Shown here: in pieces, positions 18,033 through 26,213 of the stretch | Layout of the letters: each line of letters starts with the position of its first letter | How positions within the stretch are numbered: position 1 is the first letter of the stretch | The notes under the pieces: model-generated | Database searches by the model: none | What the model was told of the DNA's origin: nothing | The model's input: the letters and a program-made list of their open reading frames with translations, nothing else | From: Nostoc sp. FACHB-110 | Lineage (GTDB): Bacteria; Cyanobacteriota; Cyanobacteriia; Cyanobacteriales; Nostocaceae | Assembly (NCBI RefSeq): GCF_014697425.1 | Contig: NZ_JACJRU010000004.1 | Span: 235,474-299,473 of the forward strand | Length of the DNA: 64,000 nucleotides | Direction of reading: 5' to 3' | Made by a program: the position numbers and the translations under genes

Positions 18033-19940
18033 TCACCGCAATAGTCGCAAACCATTAAGGGTAACTAATACTGTAGAGCCTTCATGCCCAATTACACCTA
18101 TAGGTAGATTAATATTTCCTAAAAAATTACCGAGCATGAGCAGTAGTATTGAGGTTAAGGCTAAGGTAATATTTTGTTTGACTAGAGTTTGCGATCGCTT
18201 GCCCAATTCTATCGCTACGACAATTTTTTCTAATCTGTCTGTCATCAAAACAATGTCTGCTGTTTCTAAGGCGACATCGCTACCTGCAATACCCATCGCA
18301 ACTCCGACGGAGGCTTGGGCTAAAGCTGGTGCATCGTTAATACCATCTCCTACCATCGCTACTGTTTGATATTGTTGTTGCAAACTGCGGATAATTTCTA
18401 GCTTATCTTCGGGTAAAAGTTGGGCATAAACTCTATCAATACCAATGGCTTGGGCGACACTTTCGGCGGTGCGTTGATTATCACCGCTAATCATCACGAT
18501 TTGCTCTACTCCTAATTGACGCAGGCGGCTAATGGTGGCTTTAGCTTCTGGGCGAATCATATCTGCAATTGCGATCGCACCTAATATTGTCTCGTCTTGT
18601 GCCACCCAAACAACCGTGTTACCTTCATTTTCTAAAGAAATTGTCAACTCTTGTAATTTTCGCGGTAGTTGGTTGACATCTTTTTGGATGAACGCAGCAT
18701 TACCCAAGGTTACTTTTTGGTGATTCACCATTCCCACAATACCTTGCCCTGGTATGGCTTGAACATCAACACCACGTACCCAATCTAAATTCTCAGCTGC
18801 TTGCACAATTGCTTTGGCGATGGGATGTTCGGAAGATGCTTCTAAGGCTGCGGCTGCTTTGAGTACATCTACTTGTGTAAATCCATCAGCACAGATTATT
18901 TGAGATACTTGTACTTGTCCTGTAGTCAGAGTACCAGTTTTATCAAAGGCGAACGCCCGAATTTTGCCGATTTTTTCTAACTGCGCCCCATTTTTAAACA
19001 AAATCCCCTGTCTTGCACCGTTAGCAATTCCCGACAATAAGGTGGGCATAATTGCCGCCATCAATGCACAAGGAGAAGCCACCACCAAAAAAGTCAACGC
19101 CCGATAAATAGTTGTTTCCCAGTCCCAACCCCAAATAAATGGTGGCAGAATTGCCAGTAATATCCCACCAACAACAATTACCTTGGCATAGCTACGTTCA
19201 AATCTGGCGATAAATTCCTGAGAAGGTGGGGCTGACTCTTGTGCTTGTTCTACTAAGCGAATCACCCGTTGAATCACACTACTGCTTGCTGGTTTGTGTA
19301 GCTTCAGCCTCAATGCACCATAACCATTGAGTGTACCTGCAAACACTTCCTCACCTACTGTCTTTTCTACAGGTAAAGACTCCCCAGTAATTGCTGCTTG
19401 ATTGATGGTGCTGAAACCTGAGACAATCAGTGCATCAGTAGGAATTAGCTCTCCAGGTTTAACAATAATTTCATCATTGATTTTTAGCTGACTCACAGGA
19501 AGCGTCTTTTCTTGTCCTTGATACCAAACTCTAGCTGTATCAGGTGTCAAACTCATCAAACTGCGGATACTACTTTCAGTTCTCCGCATCGCGTAACCTT
19601 CTAGTGCGCCGCTAGTGGCAAAGATGAGAATTAAAACTGCTCCATCAATAATTAAATGATATTCTCTGCGCCATAAACCCAGACTAGCAGCACCAATCGC
19701 CGCCACAATCATTAACAAATCAACGTCTAGTTCCTTGTCTTTAATTAATGTAGTTAGCCCTTCACGCGCACTGTCGTAACCACCAATCACATAAGCAGCA
19801 CTTAACAATAGCATTGACCAACCCAACCAACCTATGTGCAAGGCAAACCATCCGCCAAATAACAATAGTCCACAAACTACAGCGGCAAAGATATCTGTGT
19901 GTTCTTTGGTGAATTTGGTTAAATGCTGAGAGTAAAGCAT
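18033..19940 (-). CDS. P1B-4-type heavy-metal exporting ATPase (CoaT/CtpD/PfeT-like)
   Basis: Plasma-membrane P-type ATPase, 635 residues from ATG 19940. It lacks N-terminal metal-binding domains and begins straight with the membrane helices. The metal-site motifs are SPC at 289-291 (VVASPCALMAA) and HEGSTVLVTLNGLRLL at the C-terminus; this pair defines the P1B-4 subgroup, known to export cobalt, ferrous iron, or zinc/cadmium. The phosphorylation site is Asp333 in FAFDKTGTLTTG, with TGES in the actuator domain and GDGINDAPAL in the hinge. Longer starts at 19985 and 20000 lie within a perfect palindrome that is more likely an operator, hence the shorter start, although no strong ribosome site precedes it. 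No metal sensor gene is adjacent. Confidence 0.88.
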   Translation of the reverse strand: MLYSQHLTKFTKEHTDIFAAVVCGLLLFGGWFALHIGWLGWSMLLLSAAYVIGGYDSAREGLTTLIKDKELDVDLLMIVAAIGAASLGLWRREYHLIIDGAVLILIFATSGALEGYAMRRTESSIRSLMSLTPDTARVWYQGQEKTLPVSQLKINDEIIVKPGELIPTDALIVSGFSTINQAAITGESLPVEKTVGEEVFAGTLNGYGALRLKLHKPASSSVIQRVIRLVEQAQESAPPSQEFIARFERSYAKVIVVGGILLAILPPFIWGWDWETTIYRALTFLVVASPCALMAAIMPTLLSGIANGARQGILFKNGAQLEKIGKIRAFAFDKTGTLTTGQVQVSQIICADGFTQVDVLKAAAALEASSEHPIAKAIVQAAENLDWVRGVDVQAIPGQGIVGMVNHQKVTLGNAAFIQKDVNQLPRKLQELTISLENEGNTVVWVAQDETILGAIAIADMIRPEAKATISRLRQLGVEQIVMISGDNQRTAESVAQAIGIDRVYAQLLPEDKLEIIRSLQQQYQTVAMVGDGINDAPALAQASVGVAMGIAGSDVALETADIVLMTDRLEKIVVAIELGKRSQTLVKQNITLALTSILLLMLGNFLGNINLPIGVIGHEGSTVLVTLNGLRLLR

Positions 19941-19978
19941 GAGAATAGAATCAGTTACAACTATTCTCACGCTAAACC

Positions 19979-20000
19979 TTGACATTAATGTTAATGTCAA
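19979..20000. promoter_or_regulatory. Perfect 10-2-10 palindrome, probable metal-sensor operator
   Basis: Arm TTGACATTAA, a 2-base spacer, and its exact reverse complement, centred about 50 bases upstream of the metal ATPase start. Size and layout suit a dimeric ArsR/SmtB- or Fur-type repressor. The regulator is not in the window, so its identity is inferred. Confidence 0.6.
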
Positions 20001-20047
20001 TAGGAATTACGCAGACTCTACGATTTCTTGGCGTTCCATCTCCAATT

Positions 20048-20150
20048 CGCAATTACCAATTCGCGGCGGACGCTCCTGCGTCGCTACCGCTTGCGCTAAC
20101 GCAATTATTACCCTATGCCTGTTCGCGCAGCGTCTCCCCTTGGGAGAAGG
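20048..20150. repeat. Dispersed palindromic repeat with GTTCGCGCAGCGT core
   Basis: Contains TCTCCC/GGGAGA hairpin (20133-20147) and the 13-mer GTTCGCGCAGCGT (20121-20133), which recurs at 24234-24246 inside another repetitive element. Confidence 0.65.
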
Positions 20151-20240
20151 CAGGGACTTGAACATTGATCAGTATTTCTTATTTTTCCTCAATCAATTGA
20201 GGGGCTTGTAACCCTGAATGAATCAATTTCCGATTTTGTT

Positions 20241-20268
20241 CGCAATTGCGAATTGCGAACTGCGAATT
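20241..20268. repeat. STRR heptamer array, four GCGAATT-type units
   Basis: Units CGCAATT, GCGAATT, GCGAACT and GCGAATT. The first part also forms a perfect inverted repeat GTTCGCAATT/AATTGCGAAC (20238-20260). Confidence 0.7.
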
Positions 20269-20848
20269 GTTTTGGTCATCCTATGCGCGTCTACGAAAAA
20301 TTAGACTTTTTGACGATTTTTGCCTCAGTCTTGATTTACACGCCACTAGTAGTCGAATACGCAAATTGATGATGTGTCATAGCTCCCCAACTTTTGAAAA
20401 AAGTCGGCTATCTGAACACCTGCGACCTTTCAAAATCAATCGGCTGGAGTGTTAGCTGTTGTGATTCACCTTAAATGTAAGACTGAATCATGAAATTGAT
20501 AAATTTACCCAAAAAAATCAAAGATTTATACATTTATCACAATTTTTTCACTAGCTAAACCACAGCTAAAGACACAAAAGCTGAACAGACGCTACATTTT
20601 GCTGCACCACTCTTAGATTCGAGGACTTGCTACAGCTATAAAAAACTTTATGAATAGTTTATGAACATCACAAGAGAAGCTACTAACGTCATAAATATTT
20701 GTGATAACCTTCTGCGAGGAAAATTACTTACGTAGTAATTTTTCACTCAAAATCTTACTTAAGTATATTTAAGCGATTAAGTGCGTCTGACTGTTGCCGT
20801 ACAAGCAGCAAAATATACAATCAGTCCATTATTATAGTTAATTTCATA

Positions 20849-22315
20849 ATGGAACCAGCAAAACAACCGTCAAATTTAAAACAAAAGGCTCTTGTAGGAG
20901 TATTTTGGTCTGCGATAGAAAGTTGGGGAAGACAACTGCTCTCACTTGCTGTTTTCTTCATACTTGCGCGGCTGTTAGGGCCAGAAACTTTTGGTTTAGT
21001 GGCCTTAGCCAGTGTATTTTTAGCTTTTTTACAAGTTTTTCTCGATCAAGGATTCACCCAAGCTATAGTTCAACGGCAAAATCTCGAACCTGAGCATTTA
21101 GATACTGCTTTTTGGACTAACTTAGGAATCAGCTTCATATTGACAATATTATGTTTTAGTAGCGCAGATTTAGTAGGCCACTTCTTCAAAGAGCCACAGA
21201 TAATACCAATTCTCAAATGTTTATCTATTAACTTTATCATCACTGCCTTTAATAGCGTTCAAAATGCGCTCTTTGAGCGGAAATTAGCATTTAAAACACT
21301 GGCTAAACGTTCACTATTAGCAGTAACTACTGGGGGCATAGTTGGTGTGACTATGGCCTTTATGGGTTTTGGTGTTTGGAGTTTAGTTGGGCAACAATTA
21401 TTTAATAGTTTGGCAGGAGTCTTAGTTATATGGTGGGCTAGTGATTGGCGACCAAAGTTCAGGTTTTCTCCTAAGCATTTCAAAGAACTTTTTGCTTTTG
21501 GCGTAAATGTTGTTGGGATGAATATAGCTTATTTTATTAGCCGTCGCTCAGACGACTTTTTAATTGGTTACTTTTTAGGTTCTTCAGCACTAGGGTATTA
21601 TAGTGTTGGTTATAGAGTGTTTTCCATTTTAACAGAATTACTAACTAGCGTTCTATCAAAAGTTACTCTGCCAACTTTTGCCAGACTGCAACAAGACCCA
21701 GAAAGATTAAGAAATGCACTTTATCAAGCTATTCAGTTATCAAGTTTAATTACATTTCCAGGTTTTTTAATCACATCAGTGTTAGCTCCTGAACTAATTC
21801 AGGTAGTGTTCGGTGAAAAATGGCTACCAAGTGTACCAATCATGCAAATTTTGAATCTTTCTGGTATTGCTTACGCTTATTTTTATTTCAATGGTTCTGT
21901 ACTGATGGCTATTGGAAGACCTTCAGCGAAACTAGCCATAGATTTAATACAAGCAATGAGTAATATTATTGGATTTGCGATCGCAGTAAAATGGGGAATA
22001 GTAGCTGTCGCTGCAGCTTTTGTGATTAGACTTTATTTAATGGCGCCTGTGATTATTTGGATTGTTTGGAAATACATCAGAATTAATCTCTTAACTTATT
22101 TGCGTCAAGGTGCTACTTCTTTAGCTGCCACTTTAGCTATGGTAGTAGCTATATTATCTATCAAATATTTTCTCAGTTCGTCATTGAGTACGATTGGAAT
22201 TTTATCCATTTCTTTAATAGTGGGAATTTCTGTATATGTGTTATCAATAGTTTTGATTGCACCAAAACTACTCAGGCAAATCGTAAGCATTGTTCGTCCA
22301 ATACAACAAACTTAG
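20849..22315 (+). CDS. Polysaccharide / lipopolysaccharide flippase-like exporter (Wzx family)
   Basis: A 488-residue inner-membrane protein with about 12-14 hydrophobic helices and the oligosaccharide flippase layout (MOP superfamily). N-terminal LVGVFWSAIESWGRQLLSL and LARLLGPETFGLVALASVF, and the middle ISRRSDDFLIGYFLGSSALGYYSVGYR, are typical of the Polysacc_synt_3 group. Members move lipid-linked sugar units across the plasma membrane for O-antigen, capsule or exopolysaccharide. No glycosyltransferase cluster surrounds it; its only polysaccharide-related neighbour is the convergent pyruvyltransferase-like gene. A long AT-rich leader precedes the ATG at 20849. Confidence 0.85.
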   Translation: MEPAKQPSNLKQKALVGVFWSAIESWGRQLLSLAVFFILARLLGPETFGLVALASVFLAFLQVFLDQGFTQAIVQRQNLEPEHLDTAFWTNLGISFILTILCFSSADLVGHFFKEPQIIPILKCLSINFIITAFNSVQNALFERKLAFKTLAKRSLLAVTTGGIVGVTMAFMGFGVWSLVGQQLFNSLAGVLVIWWASDWRPKFRFSPKHFKELFAFGVNVVGMNIAYFISRRSDDFLIGYFLGSSALGYYSVGYRVFSILTELLTSVLSKVTLPTFARLQQDPERLRNALYQAIQLSSLITFPGFLITSVLAPELIQVVFGEKWLPSVPIMQILNLSGIAYAYFYFNGSVLMAIGRPSAKLAIDLIQAMSNIIGFAIAVKWGIVAVAAAFVIRLYLMAPVIIWIVWKYIRINLLTYLRQGATSLAATLAMVVAILSIKYFLSSSLSTIGILSISLIVGISVYVLSIVLIAPKLLRQIVSIVRPIQQT

Positions 22316-22330
22316 TATTAATTAATAAAA

Positions 22331-22358
22331 ATGACCGACGATTGGATGCGTCGGTCAT
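22331..22358 (-). terminator. Bidirectional hairpin terminator between convergent polysaccharide genes
   Basis: Perfect 10-base stem ATGACCGACG/CGTCGGTCAT with an 8-base loop. On the minus strand it is followed by TTTTATTAAT, a good U-tract, so it should end the pyruvyltransferase transcript; it may also act on the flippase transcript. Confidence 0.7.
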
Positions 22359-22386
22359 CTTAAGTTAAATTCACTCTTGTTGTTCG

Positions 22387-23598
22387 TTAACTGTTCACAA
22401 CATTTTCAATTGTTCTTAGTGATGTTGATTGACTGTCATCTGTCATTACATCTTGAAAAATTTCATTCCCAGAATTTTGATAGCGTTGGATACATAAAGC
22501 AAGTTCTTGTTTGATTAAATCAGTATTAGCTGCCATCTTGCTTAACCTATCTAATATATTCTCGCTACTAGATATATCTATAACTTGCGGCATTAATCCT
22601 GCATCTGAATATATCCCAATAATTTTATCGTGTTTAGCTTTATCTACTACTGCTACTGGGATGGAACCACAAATAGTGCCAAACATAAGTACGTGTAACC
22701 TATTACTAAAAATCATGTATGCTTGGGAATATAAGTCATACATTTTCTGAGAGTTAATTCTTTCATTAATAAAGATTACTGGATATTTTTCCTTATATCT
22801 ATCGCTAATTTCTTGACAAAACTCAAAATCTAAATCCACTTGATAAGAAATCAAGAGTTTTTTCTGCCATTGTATACATACAATATCAACAATTTCATCT
22901 AGAACTGAAAAAAGATGATTGCGATATGTATTGGATTTATCAAGTGGATGAGTAGATTCTCTAAAACTGAAGATTACATATTCGTCATTGCTTTTAATTA
23001 AGCTGCTACTAGTATTTGGAATTTTCAATAACCAAGCTAAATCAGGAAAAATTTTAACTTTGTTAATACCTATTTTTTGAGCATAATTTTCTGATTTTGT
23101 ATCTCTGACTGAATAAAAATACATAAACTCAGATTGCAACTTTTCCGCAAATTCATCTATTTTAGAGAATGGGCCAATTGAGACTCCAAATCTGCATATA
23201 CGAAAATTAAAAGTTTTCAATAAAGCCAAGATAATTAAATCTTTTATTTTCTGAACTAAATAGATGAAATACTCTAAAACATTACTGATACTCTTACTAA
23301 ATCTATGCCCTGGTGTTAAAACATAATAGATATTATTCTGTTGCCACTGCAATAAATTTTTTATAGCATAATTTAACATTACGGAGATAAACTTTTTGCC
23401 GTGTTTGCTAGCTCTTTCACTTTCTTGTATTTCTAATTCTTGGCAAAACCATTGTGGTAAATTTCTATCATTAATCACTAACTTTCCATAGTTTCTTAAG
23501 TTTTTTAATAAAACTTTAATAATGATTAAATCACCTAGATTTTCGTATTGGGTTTCTGGGCTAACAAAAATAATAGTTTTTTTGGGTTCGTTAATCAT
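22387..23598 (-). CDS. Polysaccharide pyruvyltransferase family protein (CsaB/WcaK-like)
   Basis: A 403-residue protein resembling the family that transfers pyruvate from phosphoenolpyruvate to sugar hydroxyls as ketals. Seen: GVSIGPFSKI, a SVRDTKSENYAQKIG segment followed by FPDLAWLL, and the C-terminal FSNRLHVLMFGTICGSIPVAV motif, whose RLH is characteristic. It lies tail to tail with the flippase gene and likely works in the same surface-polysaccharide pathway. The gene is A/T-rich. The acceptor sugar is unknown. Confidence 0.78.
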   Translation of the reverse strand: MINEPKKTIIFVSPETQYENLGDLIIIKVLLKNLRNYGKLVINDRNLPQWFCQELEIQESERASKHGKKFISVMLNYAIKNLLQWQQNNIYYVLTPGHRFSKSISNVLEYFIYLVQKIKDLIILALLKTFNFRICRFGVSIGPFSKIDEFAEKLQSEFMYFYSVRDTKSENYAQKIGINKVKIFPDLAWLLKIPNTSSSLIKSNDEYVIFSFRESTHPLDKSNTYRNHLFSVLDEIVDIVCIQWQKKLLISYQVDLDFEFCQEISDRYKEKYPVIFINERINSQKMYDLYSQAYMIFSNRLHVLMFGTICGSIPVAVVDKAKHDKIIGIYSDAGLMPQVIDISSSENILDRLSKMAANTDLIKQELALCIQRYQNSGNEIFQDVMTDDSQSTSLRTIENVVNS

Positions 23599-24629
23599 GA
23601 GCTAAAATACCTTTTGGGTTGCTGAAATTTTTTTCAAGTACTGTATTACTTAGGACTTGATGCTAAATTATTTTTTAGAAGTAAAATAATTTAGACTATC
23701 TTAAAACTGCGTTTAATTTTTTATCATAAACATTTGACATTTTTTATTAGCATTTACTGTGGCATTTTTCAATAAAAAAGAATACCACAAGTTTTTTCAT
23801 AAAAAATAACTTTTTACGGAATCTTTTGCATTTACATAATATTTACTGAGTCCTTGAGATGCAGCTTAAAATTACTCATTACAGGTGTTTTGAGACTTTG
23901 GTTAATATCTTACAGGTATAAGTTTATATTAAGATTAAATAAAATTTTTATTTTCTATTTCTTTAAATAACTTTTGCACTGTATAATCGCATTTTTAAAA
24001 TGTAATCAAAGTTACACTTTTGTAAAAACAGGAACTAATAATACCAATTTTTTATAAAGCTGCATAGAATTCGATCCCCCCTAGCCCCCCCTTAAAAAAG
24101 CTACGGTGTACACACAAGTCTTGAAATCCTACCTAACGTTTGGTTTCGTCTTCTAGCTTTCGGTTTTGCGATGGCGTAACCGCCCGCCGGAGGCACTCGC
24201 TCTGGAAACCTGTCCGCAGCGAGGAGGAACGACGTTCGCGCAGCGTGTCGTAGACAAGCAATCGTAAAAACTACAGGATTATGCGATTACTTCACTCCGC
24301 TCGTAATGATAGTTCAAGAGGTCTATAACGCCTGAAACCCTTGCCGCTTCAACTTGTGTGTACACCGTAGCATGTCAAGTTGCTAGGATATGCTTTAGTC
24401 ATTCGCTCACGAGGTGCTGATTCTTATACAAATTTCAGCTTAAGCCTTGTGAGTTTTCTGACAATAGCCCCCCACTGTTAAAACATCCTCTCAAAAATAG
24501 TGCGATCGCTGTAGGCATAAATTATGATTAGTTTATGGATTTGTGAAACCTCTTCTCAGTGAAATGAAAGAAGAAATCAGAAATCTAACTAATTATCATT
24601 GGCTAAATATCATTTAATTTATTAGGGGT
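23599..24629. other. Long gene-free region
   Basis: 1031 bases. 23599-24060 is very A/T-rich without any usable frame and probably holds the pyruvyltransferase promoter. 24061-24099 has C-rich low-complexity sequence, 24100-24371 a repetitive element with terminal inverted repeats, and 24372-24629 nothing recognisable. Confidence 0.6.
24100..24371. mobile_element. MITE-like element with perfect 20-base terminal inverted repeats
   Basis: The left end 24100-24119 (beginning GCTACGGTGTACACAC) is exactly the reverse complement of 24352-24371. The 272-base interior has no open frame; it carries GC-rich palindromic repeat material, including the 13-mer GTTCGCGCAGCGT also found at 20121. No clear target-site duplication is visible. 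Non-autonomous mobility is inferred from the structure. Confidence 0.7.
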
Positions 24630-25316
24630 TTATGGAACCCGGATTTGGTATAATTTCCACTCTTGAATTATCGAAGGTAAAGAGATTAAATCATCAATGA
24701 TAGCATCTACCTCAACAGGCTCACCCCAATAATTATCACGTTTCCAAATAGCCTTCATCCCAATATTTTTCGCCCCTAAAATGTCAACCGTGGGATGATC
24801 ACCTACAAATACGCTTTGCTCGGCTGTAGTTCCTAATTTTTTCAAAGCCCTATAGAATATTTCTGCATCAGGTTTTCTCACACCCTCAATCTCAGAAATT
24901 AATATAGCTTGGAAATAATCTTGAATTCCTAATCCTTGAATTGAACGGGACTGGAATATCCCTAGCCCGTTCGTAATAATGCCTAAAAAATATCCTTCTG
25001 TTTTGAGTTTATCTAGGGTTGGCAACAAATTAGGAAAAGGAACGCAAGCATGAATAAATTGAGTTTCATAATCTTGAAGTAAATCTTGCCAAGTTATGTT
25101 CTTAATAGAAAATTCTGAGACAAGGCTCTGATAAACTTTATCTTTCCAGACGTAACCGTGACAATCTAATTCAATAAATCTAGCTATATAACTATCTTTT
25201 TGAATATTATTTAATTTTTGATAAAATCGCTCATATTGATGAGATATAAAATATTTTATTGAAGCTTCTCTATCAAGTAGAGTTCCATCTAAATCAAAAA
25301 GTATTGCTTTAATCAT
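24630..25316 (-). CDS. HAD-superfamily hydrolase (phosphatase)
   Basis: 228 residues with all HAD motifs: nucleophile Asp8 and Asp10 in LFDLDGTLLD, the motif II threonine in IITNG, the motif III lysine in GVRKPDAEIF, and motif IV in FVGDHPTVDILGAKN. An alpha-helical C1 cap lies between motifs I and II. Length and motifs resemble the YjjG-type pyrimidine nucleotidase or phosphoglycolate phosphatase-like group; the substrate is not decidable. Single gene, divergent from the Uma2 gene at 25460. Confidence 0.85.
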   Translation of the reverse strand: MIKAILFDLDGTLLDREASIKYFISHQYERFYQKLNNIQKDSYIARFIELDCHGYVWKDKVYQSLVSEFSIKNITWQDLLQDYETQFIHACVPFPNLLPTLDKLKTEGYFLGIITNGLGIFQSRSIQGLGIQDYFQAILISEIEGVRKPDAEIFYRALKKLGTTAEQSVFVGDHPTVDILGAKNIGMKAIWKRDNYWGEPVEVDAIIDDLISLPSIIQEWKLYQIRVP

Positions 25317-25459
25317 TTATGACTGAAAAAGTTTGCTTTACTCAATAATCTCTAAACGTTCGCTATTAACTAGCGGATAAATGTATCATTAATGTATAAA
25401 TAACATAGAATTGCGTAGTTATTGCACCATAATTAGGTTTATTTAAGAGGAATTCAGCT

Positions 25460-26083
25460 ATGACTCAAGCATTACGCAAGGTAGTTACATTCGATGAATT
25501 CGTTGCGAACTATCCAGATGATTCAGGTAAACATTATGAACTACACGATGGAGTGATTGTTGAAATGCCACAACCTACAGGCGACCATGAAGCTATTATC
25601 GTTTTTTTAGTCCAGCAATTTACTTTAGAATATAGTCGCCTTAGTCTACCCTATGGCATTCCTAAAACTGTAATAATCAAACCAAGTGAAAGTGAATCTG
25701 CTTACTCTCCAGATGTGCTATTACTAAATCTCCCAAATTTAGTAAATGAACCACTCTGGAAAAAGCAATCTACTGTTAGTCAAGCAGCATCTATTCCCTT
25801 AGTGGTTGAAGTTGTCAGTACAAATTGGCGTGATGATTATCATAAAAAATATGCTGACTATGAGGAAATGGGAATTCCTGAATATTGGATTGTAGACTAT
25901 GCCGCGTTAGGTGGTAGAGAATACATTGGCAAGCCCAAACAGCCTACTATCTTAGTGTGTTGCTTGGAAGATGGTGAATATCAAATTAACAAATTTCGCC
26001 AAGGCGAATCTATTCAATCACCCACTTTCCCTGACTTGAATTTAACAGTTGAACAGATTTTTCAAGCAGGAGGCACAATATAA
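25460..26083 (+). CDS. Uma2-family (DUF820) putative PD-(D/E)xK nuclease
   Basis: 207 residues of the family hugely expanded in cyanobacteria. The nuclease-like core shows SPDVLLL, VVEVVS and KKYADYEEMGIPEYWIVD, matching the PD...(D/E)xK arrangement. A good AAGAGGAA ribosome site precedes ATG 25460. The biological role is not established; restriction-like or mobile DNA functions have been proposed. No partner gene, methylase or transposase adjoins it. Confidence 0.88.
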   Translation: MTQALRKVVTFDEFVANYPDDSGKHYELHDGVIVEMPQPTGDHEAIIVFLVQQFTLEYSRLSLPYGIPKTVIIKPSESESAYSPDVLLLNLPNLVNEPLWKKQSTVSQAASIPLVVEVVSTNWRDDYHKKYADYEEMGIPEYWIVDYAALGGREYIGKPKQPTILVCCLEDGEYQINKFRQGESIQSPTFPDLNLTVEQIFQAGGTI

Positions 26084-26213
26084 CCTAAAACTCATCGGCA
26101 CTATTTACTTCTTCATTACGTCAGTTGCCATAATCAGCTAAATCTGCATCAATTTTATTGGTGTAGCGATTTGTTATAAATTAACCTTATATTTTCTAGA
26201 TAAAAACTGATTA

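Larger units (their letters stand above)
20001..20848. other. Gene-free region between ATPase operator and flippase
   Basis: 848 bases. 20048-20150 carries palindromic repeat material, 20241-20268 a heptamer array, and about 20460-20848 is an AT-rich leader before the flippase. Open frames at 19939-20211 and 20246-20455 run through repeats and lack coding character. Confidence 0.5.

Noticed and set aside
20246..20455. 69-codon frame upstream of the flippase
   Set aside because: It starts in a heptamer array and has unusual, non-conserved-looking composition without a ribosome site.
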